Assembly (NCBI RefSeq): GCF_000378105.1
Contig: NZ_KB899257.1
Coordinates: 1 to 64,000 of the forward strand
Length of the DNA stretch: 64,000 nt
From: Rubritalea marina DSM 17716
GTDB lineage: Bacteria; Verrucomicrobiota; Verrucomicrobiia; Verrucomicrobiales; Akkermansiaceae
Direction of reading: 5' to 3'
Shown: piece by piece, positions 7,458-16,441 of the stretch
How positions within the stretch are numbered: the first letter of the stretch is position 1
Layout of the letters: each line of letters starts with the position of its first letter
Position numbers and translations under genes: made by a program
The notes under the pieces: model-generated
The model's input: the letters and a program-made list of their open reading frames with translations, nothing else
Told to the model about the DNA's origin: nothing
Database searches by the model: none

Positions 7458-7925
7458 TCATTGCTGAAGATTCGCAGCAATGAGCTCTGCCACCTGATTG
7501 AGCTGAGCAATCTCAGCATCGCTGAAATCATAAGGCTCAAACTTTCCAATCCCCAATGTTCCTAACAACTCGCCTCCCCTCTGGATAGGCACCGCCACCG
7601 AGCCCGCAACATTGGTGTGCTTGGCGTCTGGCTTGGCCACCCCGGAGTCGTCGGTCTGCAAGTTACAGATCTGCACTGCATCACCTTGCTGCGCCGCCGC
7701 ACCCGCAATCCCCTTACCCATCGGAATTTTAGAAACTTTCTCCAATAAAAACTCAGGAATCCCTTGCTGGGCCATGAGCTCAAGCAACTGCGTTTCAGCA
7801 TTCCAAACGTGAATGGTACCAGTGCTGCAGGCGAATGCCTTGAGCGTTTCTTCTAAAACAGCTTGAGCACAGGACTCAAGTGGTTGAACGAGTAGCGAGT
7901 CGATGGGATTGAGGTCAGCTTCCAT
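7458..7925 (-). CDS. GAF domain protein
   Basis: 155 residues from the ATG at 7925; the frame extends upstream to a TTG at 7961 with a GAGGAG just inside it, so a TTG or GTG start is also possible. A single GAF fold covers almost the whole protein: the IPEFLLEKVSKIPMGKGIAGAAAQQG helix-loop and SVAVPIQRGGELLGTLGIGK strand pair are typical. No output domain. GAF-only proteins include fRMsr (free methionine-R-sulfoxide reductase); the three catalytic Cys of that enzyme are not all evident here, so a ligand-binding role is equally likely. Confidence 0.75.
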   Translation of the reverse strand: MEADLNPIDSLLVQPLESCAQAVLEETLKAFACSTGTIHVWNAETQLLELMAQQGIPEFLLEKVSKIPMGKGIAGAAAQQGDAVQICNLQTDDSGVAKPDAKHTNVAGSVAVPIQRGGELLGTLGIGKFEPYDFSDAEIAQLNQVAELIAANLQQ

Positions 7926-7993
7926 AGCCCACACTGTCGACCAATTCTCCTCAGATTTCAAACGAGAATCTCAATTCCTCAAAGGGCAGCAGC

Positions 7994-8320
7994 TCAGACT
8001 GCACGACGTTCACGCAGCGCCCCCCACCACAGGCCTAAACCGTGGAACACCAAGGGAAAGATCCAACCAAGCGCCACACCCAAGATCATGTATGAATGCA
8101 CACACTGGACTTCCTCACGCGCCCCCTCGCCAATCAGCGCACCAGCAAGCCAAGGGCCGAGATGCTCGCGAAACACACAACCAGCCACAAAGAATGCCCA
8201 GCCCAACGCCACCGAGCGCAACCAATGCACCCGACGCATGCCTCGCAAGAATGGATACAGCACCGAAATGATAATCATCACCGGGCAAATCAATTGGATC
8301 AGCAGCACTCCCATACCCAC
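7994..8320 (-). CDS. Small integral membrane protein, function unknown
   Basis: 108 residues with three probable membrane helices (about 5-25, 36-52 and 76-98), a positively charged first loop (LRGMRRVHWLR) and a basic C-terminus. I do not recognise the family. It sits between the GAF gene and metA in the same direction, with gaps of about 70 and 60 bases, so a shared transcript is possible. Several plus-strand frames overlap it but have no coding character. Confidence 0.6.
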   Translation of the reverse strand: MGMGVLLIQLICPVMIIISVLYPFLRGMRRVHWLRSVALGWAFFVAGCVFREHLGPWLAGALIGEGAREEVQCVHSYMILGVALGWIFPLVFHGLGLWWGALRERRAV

Positions 8321-8377
8321 GTAGGATGCTACATAAGCGCTCTAATTCCCATCAAAAATAACGCACGACCGTGCAAA

Positions 8378-9313
8378 CTAAGCACCCATGGTCGCCTCAT
8401 AGTCCACAGTCGCCAAATCAAATGGCGTGTCTTGGTACATTTCATTAATGAAGTTATTGAACAACAAGAACGCGTAGGGGCGCCAGCGGTTGATCGGGTC
8501 GCAGTCTGGATTGTCCGCTGGAAAATAATTCTCTGGAATTGCCGTATCCAGGCCAGCATCTCGGTCGCGACGGTATTCCTCATTCAGCGTATCAGCATCG
8601 TACTCGAGATGGTTGAAAATAAAGAGATCGCCACTGCGGTCGCAGCGCACCATACCCACACCCGAACATTCAGACTGGGCTAAAATGCTCAGATTTGCGG
8701 CTTCAATGTCAGCCACGGTATTCGCTGTGTAGCGTGAGACTGGCATCGGAAAGCGGTCAATGAAGCCCTGCATCAGGCGACTGCCATGGTGCGGGCTCAA
8801 ATTGTGGTCGTAGATACCAAAAAGCTTTTCCTCCATCTGCACCTTATCCACACCATGCAATAGATACAAAAGCGCCTGTGCTCCCCAACAAATCCCCAAG
8901 CGACGGAAGACATGGGTCTTTGACCACTCGACAATCTCGCGAAGCTCAGGCCAGTACTTCACCTCTTCGAAGGGAAGCGTCTCGATCGGTGCCCCGGTGA
9001 TGATCAGGGCGTCGAAGTATTCATCGCGCACATCATCGAGGGTGCGGTAAAACTCGAGTAAGTGATCCTTGCCTGTATTTTTAGGGCTGTAGCTAGCGGT
9101 GGTCATCAAGGTGAGCTCCACCTGCAAAGGCGACGCCCCGAGAAGGCGCGCATAGTGGATCTCCGTCTGCGCCTTCTTAGGCATCAGATTCAACAGTAAC
9201 ACGCGCATCGGGCGGATGTCCTGACGCGCAGCTGTGGAGCTGTCGATGAGGTCAACCTGTTCGTTCATCAGCGACTCGCGCGCTGGTAGCGTATCTGGAA
9301 TCTTAATGGGCAT
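8378..9313 (-). CDS. metA: Homoserine O-acetyltransferase, MetA type
   Basis: 311 residues, full length. Catalytic Cys142 (GICWGAQ), His235 and Glu237 (FNHLEYD) match the E. coli MetA numbering exactly. Residue 111 is Glu (TGAPIE at 106-111). In the family, Glu111 marks acetyl-CoA use (as in Bacillus cereus) and Gly111 marks succinyl-CoA use (E. coli), so this is predicted to be homoserine O-acetyltransferase (metAA) in methionine synthesis, despite the usual MetA name. No SAM riboswitch was recognised in the 90 bases upstream. Confidence 0.95.
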   Translation of the reverse strand: MPIKIPDTLPARESLMNEQVDLIDSSTAARQDIRPMRVLLLNLMPKKAQTEIHYARLLGASPLQVELTLMTTASYSPKNTGKDHLLEFYRTLDDVRDEYFDALIITGAPIETLPFEEVKYWPELREIVEWSKTHVFRRLGICWGAQALLYLLHGVDKVQMEEKLFGIYDHNLSPHHGSRLMQGFIDRFPMPVSRYTANTVADIEAANLSILAQSECSGVGMVRCDRSGDLFIFNHLEYDADTLNEEYRRDRDAGLDTAIPENYFPADNPDCDPINRWRPYAFLLFNNFINEMYQDTPFDLATVDYEATMGA

Positions 9314-9405
9314 CGTGTGATCTGTTACTTACACCTGCTCGCTCAATAAATCCAGCGCTTGTTTTGTCGAGCCAAATCCACGACTTCAGCCGCAAGCGAA
9401 GCAGG

Positions 9406-10851
9406 CTACTCCTTGGCAGCTTGGCGCTCGCGTGCCAGACGAAATTGCGGCACCTCAGAGGTGACGTGAGCAGATTCCATCAGCTTCAGCAAGGCACCCA
9501 CGCGTTCCGGATTCTGGCTTGCTAAGTTGTGTTGCTCGGCGATGTCGGTGGGGCGGTGGTAGAGCGCAGGTTTCGGCTCCAGCTCGGTGTTGGTGTCGAG
9601 TAAGACCAACTTCCAATCACCTTGAATGATCGCGCGCTTGCCCCCATGCTCATAGAACTCCCAATAGAGGAATTCATGCCCCTTTTGCTCCCCTTTGCCA
9701 ATCAAGGTAGGCACCATGCTGATGCCATCGGTGTCGGCCTGCGGCTCAGCACCTGAAAGCTCACGCACCGTCGGTGAAATGTCCCAGAAAGCAGATAGAT
9801 GGTCAGTCACACGGCCAGCCTCGATCGTGCCAGGCCACCATGCAATCATCGGGGTGCGCACACCTCCATCGTAGAGATCACGCTTGCCACCGCGGTAGTC
9901 GCCGCTGGATTGAAAGCTCGCCATCTTGTGACCACCTTCTTGCATCGCGCCATTGTCGCTAGAAAACATCACGATGGTATGTTCATCAATCCCTAGGTCT
10001 TTGAGCTTCTGCAGCAACAAGCCCATGTTGTGATCCATGTAGGACACCATTGCGGCAAAGGTAGTGCGCGGTTCGCGTTCGTAGGAGTACCCTTGCTCGG
10101 GCTGCTCACGCTCAGGCCGTGGAGTTTCCTTGAGAATAGGACGGTACTTCGCCTTCCATTCTTCCTTAGCACGCAGGCTCGCATGGGGGATCTGGAAGGC
10201 TAGGTGCAAGAAGAAGGGGCCCTCTTTCTGCTGCTCAATGTACTGCAGCGCCTCACCCATCACCATGTCGGTGCTGTAGCTATCGCCAGCATGCTTCGCA
10301 TTATTCGGGTACTCGACCTTGGTCACCACACCGTGGTCGTTGCGCCAGAGATAATCGGGAAAGTAGGAATGCGCCGCACTATGGGAAGTGAAACCGAAAA
10401 AGTAATCAAATCCCTTCTTATTGAGTAAACTCGCATCGTCGGAATTACAGGCTAATCCAGACTTACCAATAAGCGCCGTGTGGTAGCCCGCCTCCTTCAA
10501 TGCGCGCGGAAAAATCACCTCGTGTGGGTCTTCACGCATCTGCATGTGCCCATTGCCTCGCAGATAGGTATGCCCCGAGTGCTTTCCCTCCAGCAAACAA
10601 CTGCGCGATGGCCCACAGACTGTGCTCCCCGCGTAGTGCTGGGTGAAGCGTAGACCCTCAGCCGCCATGCGATCCAAATGCGGTGTCTGGATCACTTTCT
10701 GTCCATAGCAACCGAGATCACCATAGCCGAGGTCGTCGGCCAGCACATAAATGATATTCGGTTGTTTTGCCTCCGCCAGGGTGGCCGCTACAGCGAGCAT
10801 CAACCACAAATATTTCTTTATCACAGGCATGGTCATTGTAGTCATTTTCAA
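9406..10851 (-). CDS. Exported arylsulfatase, CxPSR type
   Basis: 481 residues with a signal peptide (about 1-28). Metal-ligand Asp pair D39-D40 (LADDLGYGD) precedes the formylglycine signature C79-G-P-S-R83, and a second Asp/Asn pair is in SSDNGA; this is the alkaline-phosphatase-fold type I sulfatase family. The Cys must be oxidised to formylglycine, for which the FGE at 62661 is a candidate. The substrate is probably a sulfated polysaccharide or glycan. It is not in an operon with the two CTAGR sulfatases. Confidence 0.92.
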   Translation of the reverse strand: MKMTTMTMPVIKKYLWLMLAVAATLAEAKQPNIIYVLADDLGYGDLGCYGQKVIQTPHLDRMAAEGLRFTQHYAGSTVCGPSRSCLLEGKHSGHTYLRGNGHMQMREDPHEVIFPRALKEAGYHTALIGKSGLACNSDDASLLNKKGFDYFFGFTSHSAAHSYFPDYLWRNDHGVVTKVEYPNNAKHAGDSYSTDMVMGEALQYIEQQKEGPFFLHLAFQIPHASLRAKEEWKAKYRPILKETPRPEREQPEQGYSYEREPRTTFAAMVSYMDHNMGLLLQKLKDLGIDEHTIVMFSSDNGAMQEGGHKMASFQSSGDYRGGKRDLYDGGVRTPMIAWWPGTIEAGRVTDHLSAFWDISPTVRELSGAEPQADTDGISMVPTLIGKGEQKGHEFLYWEFYEHGGKRAIIQGDWKLVLLDTNTELEPKPALYHRPTDIAEQHNLASQNPERVGALLKLMESAHVTSEVPQFRLARERQAAKE

Positions 10852-11081
10852 TCAGAATGAAGTCACTTTCATACAGAAGATCAATCCTTTGTAGATCCTA
10901 GCATGCGCAACAACTTGAATGATACGAAAGTCCCCAGCGACTTATTTCAATCAAACACTCTATTAGCAGCATTCATCCACTTCACTGGAGATGGATTTGA
11001 CAACGAGCTGCTTATGAACTACTCAGCGCGCATTCCGAGAATCTTGAGGGCACACCACCCAAAATCGAACGACCTAATACC

Positions 11082-12617
11082 ATGAGCATCCAGCCACCTT
11101 CCACCAGTGCATTGAACAACAACCCAGATGTTATCCTCATCGGCGGGGGCATCATGAGCGCCACCCTCGGTGTGATGCTCAAACAACTCAAGCCAGAGAC
11201 CACCATCCAGATCATCGAAGCACTTCCTAGTGTCGCACTCGAAAGCTCCCACGCTTGGAACAATGCAGGTACCGGTCACGCTGCACTCTGCGAGCTCAAC
11301 TACACGCCACAAGCAAAAGATGGCTCCGTGAGCATCGATAAGGCAGTCAACATCTTCGAGCAGTTCGAACAATCCAAGCAATTCTGGGCATACCTCGTGG
11401 AACAAGGTGTCATCGAATCCCCTCAAGACTTCATCCGCAAGGTGCCACACATGAGCTTCTGCCGCGGCGAAGACGGAGTCGACTTCCTCGACAAGCGATT
11501 CCAAGCGATGGCAGACCACCACTTCTTTGCCGACATGGAGTACTCAGAAGATGTCGACAAGATCGGTGAGTGGGCCCCACTCCTCGCAGAAGGTCGCTCA
11601 GAAAACGAAAAGATCGCAGCCACATTCGTCGACGGTGGCACCGACATCGACTTCGGCTCCCTCACCCAAATTCTCATCAACCACCTCGCCTCACTCGATG
11701 GCGTGACTCTCTCCACCGAAACCAGCGTGCGCGACATCGACCGTACTGCTGAAGGTGGCTGGAAAGTACGCGTCCGTCAGGACGGTGAACTCAGCTCCGA
11801 AAAACTCCACGCAGATTTCGTCTTCATCGGCGCCGGTGGCGGCTCACTCAAGCTTCTCCAGAAGTCCGGTATCCGCGAGGGCAAGGGCTTCGGCGGCTTC
11901 CCCGTCAGTGGCCAGTTCCTCGTTTGTAGCGACGAAGAAGTCATCGAAAAGCACGCGGCCAAAGTTTACGGCAAGGCTGCTGTTGGCGCCCCACCAATGT
12001 CTGTACCGCACCTCGACACCCGCGTCATCGATGGCAAGAAGAGCCTCCTCTTCGGACCCTACGCAGGCTTCTCACCGAAGTTCCTCAAGCGTGGCTCCGT
12101 GTTCGACCTCATCAACTCAGTACGCCCGGACAACCTCGTGCCAATGCTCGCAGCTGGCCGCGACAACATGACCCTCACCGAGTACCTCTACCAAGAAGTG
12201 GTCAACACCCACAAAGACCGCGTGGATGTGCTCCGCGAATTCTTCCCAGACGCCAAGCTCGAAGACTGGAATCTCACCACTGCTGGCCAGCGCGTGCAGA
12301 TCATCAAGAAGGATCCAGAACTCGGCGGAAAACTGCAGTTCGGCACCGAAGTTGTTTCAGCACAAGACGGCAGCCTCGCCGCCCTCCTCGGCGCTTCCCC
12401 AGGTGCTTCTACCTCAGTGGCCATCATCCTCGAAGTACTTGAGAAATGCTTCGGCGAACTCCTCAAGGAAGCCTCTTCCCAGCAGGAGCTCCAGCGAATG
12501 GTGAGCTCCTATGGCAAGGTTCTCGCAGAGGACGCCGCTCTCTACAGCAAAGAGCGCGAGCGCGCCGACAAGGCACTCGGCATCGAAGCCGCACAAGCCG
12601 CCACGGCAGCGGTCTAA
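11082..12617 (+). CDS. mqo: Malate:quinone oxidoreductase
   Basis: 511 residues, the expected length. The N-terminal FAD-binding fold begins at about residue 14 (PDVILIGGGIMSATLG), followed by the family-specific SSHAWNNAGTGHAALCELNYT. It catalyses membrane-associated oxidation of malate to oxaloacetate with electrons to quinone, in the citric acid cycle. No signal peptide; peripheral membrane. Upstream 230 bases (10852-11081) separate it from the divergent sulfatase and presumably hold both promoters. Confidence 0.95.
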   Translation: MSIQPPSTSALNNNPDVILIGGGIMSATLGVMLKQLKPETTIQIIEALPSVALESSHAWNNAGTGHAALCELNYTPQAKDGSVSIDKAVNIFEQFEQSKQFWAYLVEQGVIESPQDFIRKVPHMSFCRGEDGVDFLDKRFQAMADHHFFADMEYSEDVDKIGEWAPLLAEGRSENEKIAATFVDGGTDIDFGSLTQILINHLASLDGVTLSTETSVRDIDRTAEGGWKVRVRQDGELSSEKLHADFVFIGAGGGSLKLLQKSGIREGKGFGGFPVSGQFLVCSDEEVIEKHAAKVYGKAAVGAPPMSVPHLDTRVIDGKKSLLFGPYAGFSPKFLKRGSVFDLINSVRPDNLVPMLAAGRDNMTLTEYLYQEVVNTHKDRVDVLREFFPDAKLEDWNLTTAGQRVQIIKKDPELGGKLQFGTEVVSAQDGSLAALLGASPGASTSVAIILEVLEKCFGELLKEASSQQELQRMVSSYGKVLAEDAALYSKERERADKALGIEAAQAATAAV

Positions 12618-12633
12618 CTGATCGCCAGAGATT

Positions 12634-12683
12634 GCGGGCAGGCATCTCCACCTGCTCGCGGCTCGTAACTCCTTACTTTTTTC
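12634..12683 (+). terminator. Possible terminator after mqo
   Basis: A 9-bp stem (GCGGGCAGG / CCTGCTCGC, with one G-T pair, loop of 8) is followed by a T-rich stretch about 17 bases later. Spacing to the T run is longer than in a standard Rho-independent terminator, so this is tentative. Confidence 0.35.
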
Positions 12684-12733
12684 ACTTCGGCATTGTCTAG
12701 TAGATCATCGCTAGGCAAGATGCACACCCAGTT

Positions 12734-13666
12734 ATGAAAATCATTGCAGGTTCAGCTCACAATCAGCTCGCAGAGGACATTGCCGCCTACCTTCAGACCT
12801 CCATTGCCGATGTCACGGTAGACGCTTTTCCTGACGGAGAAACCTTCGTACAGATCAACGAAAATATTCGTGGAGAAGACGTCTTCATCGTCCAACCGAC
12901 CTGCCCACCGACCAACCATAACCTGATGGAATTACTCATCATGGTGGATGCTGCACGCCGCGCTAGTGCCGGCCGCATCACCGCGGTGATGCCATTTTTT
13001 GGCTACGCTCGCCAAGACCGCAAGGACAAGTCCCGCGTTCCCATCACCGCCAAGTTGGTGGCCAACCTCATTTCCGCAGCCGGAGTGAACCGCGTGGTCA
13101 CCATGGATCTCCACGCAGCCCAGATTCAAGGCTTCTTCGACATCCCAGTGGATCACCTTTACGCCCGCCCAGTGATGGTCAAGTACCTCAAGGAAGAACT
13201 TAACATGGTGGGTGAAGACCTCGTGGTCGTCTCACCAGACGTTGGTGGTGTGAAAAACGCACGCTTCTACTCCGACGCACTCGGCGCAGACCTTGCCATC
13301 GTCGCCAAGCACCGCGTCAGCGCCACCAAGGTAGAAGCCACCAATGTCATCGGTAATGTCGAAGGTAAAAATGTCTTCCTCATCGACGACATGACTGAAA
13401 CCGGCGGCACCCTCTGTGCTGCAGCCAAGATCCTCAGCGAACAAGGCGGCTGTAAGAAAATTTTTGCCGGTGTCTCACACGCCGTGATTGGCGAAACCGC
13501 CCGCAAGCGCATCGAAAATTCACCAATCGAATCCTTGGTCACCACCAACTCGGTACCACAAGCGCACGGTAGCAACGTGATCCCACTCAGCGTGGCCCAA
13601 CTCTTCGGCGAAGCAATCCGTCGCATCCACAATGGTGAGAGTGTGACTTCGCTCTTCGACCTCTAA
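12734..13666 (+). CDS. prs: Ribose-phosphate pyrophosphokinase
   Basis: 310 residues, full length. It contains the flexible loop YARQDRKDKSRVPITAK (about 94-110), DLHAAQIQGFFDIPVDHL and the PRPP-binding loop DDMTETGGT (about 217-225). It makes PRPP from ribose-5-phosphate and ATP for purine, pyrimidine, histidine and tryptophan synthesis; cytosolic. It stands alone, 116 bases after mqo. Confidence 0.97.
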   Translation: MKIIAGSAHNQLAEDIAAYLQTSIADVTVDAFPDGETFVQINENIRGEDVFIVQPTCPPTNHNLMELLIMVDAARRASAGRITAVMPFFGYARQDRKDKSRVPITAKLVANLISAAGVNRVVTMDLHAAQIQGFFDIPVDHLYARPVMVKYLKEELNMVGEDLVVVSPDVGGVKNARFYSDALGADLAIVAKHRVSATKVEATNVIGNVEGKNVFLIDDMTETGGTLCAAAKILSEQGGCKKIFAGVSHAVIGETARKRIENSPIESLVTTNSVPQAHGSNVIPLSVAQLFGEAIRRIHNGESVTSLFDL

Positions 13667-13956
13667 GCCATCTGCCTTGCAGAGTCCTCGCGGCACGCAT
13701 TCTCTGTGCTGCATGGTCGATCTCTCAGCCTCGACACCGAGCCATTGAATCGCTCCTGCAGCAGCCTGGGCACGTCTTGCCAGCCCATGACTGCTCCCAC
13801 CTTGGCATGCGCTAGTCAAAAGACGTCACAAAGGTGTCGTTCTTTTTATCTAGCGCATTCAAATGATCCACTTTTAGCATCTTGGCACGCTCCTCGCTAA
13901 TCCCTGTGACGAGGCACTGGCAATCCCCTCCTGCTCCGAACCTCCCCCTCCATCCC
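13667..13956. other. Intergenic region, no secure gene
   Basis: 290 bases between prs and the nucleotidyltransferase-like gene. No tRNA or stable RNA was recognised. On the minus strand a 22-codon ORF (13812-13880, ATG preceded by GAGGAG) ends in a run of plausible codons, but it is too short to call. Otherwise featureless apart from possible promoter sequence. Confidence 0.4.
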
Positions 13957-14520
13957 ATGACCATGCAAACTCCAAGAGAACTCTTCGAAACCGACTTGAA
14001 AACTGCTCTCGTAGCAGCCGCCAAGGCGTACGACCGCCGTCGCTTCGTCGTCGTGGGCTCAGCCTCAATCCTCGCATCGCATCCCGATGCCCCAGGATAC
14101 TTGAGGCTCTCAGCGGACATCGACATGTTCCCACTGCGCAAGCTGAAAACAGAAACTTTCAAGCCGGGCGATGACCTCGTCGGCCAGGCATCTCAATTCG
14201 AAGACGAGCACGCCTTCTACGTGGAGCGCGTTGGCGACTGGACCATGCTCTCCCAACCTAAGGGGTGGCTTGATCGCTGCGTCCAATTTGAGGTGGATGG
14301 CATCCTCGGCTACTGCCTCGACCCCGTCGACCTCGCCTACAACAAAACTGAGGCAGGGCGTAAGAAAGACATCGATTTCGTCGCAGGAATGATCAATGAA
14401 GGCATCATCTGCCGCGAGGAACTCTCCGACTTTATCCAAAGCGGCTGCCCACACCCAGACCTCTTACCCACCGTAGAAAAGCACTTCGCCCTCATTTGCG
14501 AAGAGCTCGATGAAGTCTAA
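13957..14520 (+). CDS. Nucleotidyltransferase-like protein (DUF6036-like)
   Basis: 187 residues from the ATG at 13957 (another ATG at 13963). The segment FVVVGSASILASHPDAPGYLRLSADIDMFPL (about 28-58) carries the G-S and D-x-D motifs of the nucleotidyltransferase fold in its AbiEii/DUF6036 variety. Such proteins are often toxin components paired with a transcriptional regulator, but no antitoxin-like gene is adjacent. Downstream the sequence includes IDFVAGMI and an all-alpha end, typical of the family. Family assignment is from the motif only. Confidence 0.6.
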   Translation: MTMQTPRELFETDLKTALVAAAKAYDRRRFVVVGSASILASHPDAPGYLRLSADIDMFPLRKLKTETFKPGDDLVGQASQFEDEHAFYVERVGDWTMLSQPKGWLDRCVQFEVDGILGYCLDPVDLAYNKTEAGRKKDIDFVAGMINEGIICREELSDFIQSGCPHPDLLPTVEKHFALICEELDEV

Positions 14521-14580
14521 TCATTGCTCCCAACATTCCCTTCTTGTGTCGTGCTCAGGTTCAGTATTGAATAGTGCACC

Positions 14581-15519
14581 ATGCGCATGAATTGGAAACC
14601 CTCCCTCATAGCCGGCGCGATGTCTCTGGCATCCTTGGCCCAGGCTCAAGACCTCGAAGAAGACAAATCCTGGAAGTTTGGAGCACCTCATCTAGATTTT
14701 TTCACCCGTTCTCAGAGCACCACCACCAAGCTCCCCGGCTACTTTATTGGCTTCGTCAATCACCAATACAATTTCTCCACCGACTTTGACGCCTTTGATG
14801 GCAGCTTAAAGTCAAATCGTTCCTCATTATTTGCGCCCATACTGCCTCTGAGCAAAGACGACTGGTACCTCATCGCCCTCTGTTACTACACGCAAAACAC
14901 CTTCTCCAGCAGCATCCCCAACATCATCAGCGAAGACACGCTGCACTCGGTAAACATCCCCATCGCCTTACTCAAAGAAATCAACCACGAGTGGATCGTA
15001 GGCGGCATGGTCATGCCAAGCTTCAATGGCGACTTCCAAGCGGGATCAAATGACGCCATCGCTATGGCCTTCGGTGCTGGGCGCATTATCAACCCAGACT
15101 TTCGCCTCATCGGCGGTGTCTATTACTCGCATTACTACGGCGTCGACACCTTTTACCCGGGTATCCAACTCATCTACCGACCATGCACCGATGTCGAAGC
15201 CTACATTCTAGGCCCTATCGCAGGTGTCTCCTATAGCATCAACGATGATTGGTTTGTGGGTGTCAGCGCACGCTTCTCATCCGCCTCCTGGAAGGTAAAA
15301 GAAAATGATGTGCTGCCGGATCACATCATCAACTACAAACGAGTGAATTTGGCCATCCGCTCAGAACAACGGATCTACAAAAATTTCTGGCTCTCCGCCG
15401 ACGTCGGTATCTCCTTGGCCCAAAACTTGAAGCTCGAAGACCTCGAGAACAATCGTCTAGGCGAGTCCGACGTCAAGCCCGGCCCCTTCGCCACACTCTC
15501 GATCAACTACCGCTATTGA
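14581..15519 (+). CDS. Outer-membrane beta-barrel protein (DUF6268-like)
   Basis: 312 residues with a signal peptide (about 1-22, ending AQAQD). The rest is an alternating aromatic/glycine pattern with a C-terminal aromatic (ending INYRY), typical of an outer-membrane barrel. The recurrent strand pattern and overall length fit the DUF6268 family common in Verrucomicrobia, but that family call is by resemblance. Function unknown; the protein may be a channel or structural barrel. The convergent gene on the other strand ends one base after its stop. Confidence 0.65.
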   Translation: MRMNWKPSLIAGAMSLASLAQAQDLEEDKSWKFGAPHLDFFTRSQSTTTKLPGYFIGFVNHQYNFSTDFDAFDGSLKSNRSSLFAPILPLSKDDWYLIALCYYTQNTFSSSIPNIISEDTLHSVNIPIALLKEINHEWIVGGMVMPSFNGDFQAGSNDAIAMAFGAGRIINPDFRLIGGVYYSHYYGVDTFYPGIQLIYRPCTDVEAYILGPIAGVSYSINDDWFVGVSARFSSASWKVKENDVLPDHIINYKRVNLAIRSEQRIYKNFWLSADVGISLAQNLKLEDLENNRLGESDVKPGPFATLSINYRY

Positions 15520-15520
15520 G

Positions 15521-16369
15521 CTAGAACGGAAAGCTAGTACCGACGCTCACCGCACGCGCGTCGCCGCCCCATACAAAGCCAATCGAAACACGGTTCATCT
15601 CAATTCCGTAGAGCTCATAGCCCTTATCCACTCCTAGGCTCATTCCAAGCTCATAAAGTAAATCGACGTCGATCGGGTCGTCTGGACTTCTTGCGATATT
15701 CCAGTTGTTCGCAAAATAACGAACTCGCCCATACAAGCTGCCGAGCAATTGCTTTTCACGCAAGCGCCACGGCAACTCACGCTGGATATCCGTCCCCAAT
15801 TCCAGCAAGCCAAAGCTGCTGTAGCTCAGCCCAGATTCCTGCCAACCCGAGGCCCATTGCAGCGAACTACCGACCTGCCATTGCCATTCATTGGTCAATT
15901 GCTTCGTCCACAAAAAGCGACTACCTACAGCCACCAAGCCACTCCAAATACTACTCTCAAAGTCATAGCCCCCGCCAATTTGGGCAAAAGGCTTTACGAC
16001 CAAATCCTCCCGCACTTGGTGCTCCCATTCCACTCCAGGAAAAAAACTCAAGGTCCCCAAATTGGTAGGAACCCAGCGATCAATCACATCAGTCGGGTCC
16101 AAACTCACGTACCCAATCACCACGGGTAGCAATAGATTGAGCTTCGCATCCTCATCATTGGCCTCACGCAAGGTAAGCTTGAATGGCACGCGCAACATCG
16201 TGAGGCTCGCATCACCCACCGTGTAAAACCCCGATCCCAGCACCGCCGCATACATGTAATTGGGGTCAGCACGCTCATCGCGAATCACTCCCTGTCCCCG
16301 CACTGAGGTCACGAATACCATGCTCAAGAGAAGCACCAGTCTGGAAAGGGATCGATTCACAAATTGCAT
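15521..16369 (-). CDS. Outer-membrane beta-barrel protein, function unknown
   Basis: 282 residues from the ATG at 16369, which is preceded by AGGAG; a longer frame from 16426 exists. Signal peptide to about residue 27, then alternating strands and a C-terminal Phe (TSFPF), typical of an outer-membrane barrel. Resembles the protein encoded convergently at 14581-15519 in size and character, although I see no clear sequence identity. Substrate unknown. Confidence 0.65.
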   Translation of the reverse strand: MQFVNRSLSRLVLLLSMVFVTSVRGQGVIRDERADPNYMYAAVLGSGFYTVGDASLTMLRVPFKLTLREANDEDAKLNLLLPVVIGYVSLDPTDVIDRWVPTNLGTLSFFPGVEWEHQVREDLVVKPFAQIGGGYDFESSIWSGLVAVGSRFLWTKQLTNEWQWQVGSSLQWASGWQESGLSYSSFGLLELGTDIQRELPWRLREKQLLGSLYGRVRYFANNWNIARSPDDPIDVDLLYELGMSLGVDKGYELYGIEMNRVSIGFVWGGDARAVSVGTSFPF

Positions 16370-16441
16370 CCTAACTACTCCTAACTTATTGGTCACGTTT
16401 CGAATGAGGATACTTCGCGCATCCACCCATCGCAGACTGGT

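Noticed and set aside
8096-8683. 195-codon plus-strand ORF
   Set aside because: Overlaps the membrane protein gene and metA on the other strand and has no recognisable domain.
13812-13880. 22-codon minus-strand ORF with GAGGAG upstream
   Set aside because: Too short to support as a gene without expression or conservation data.
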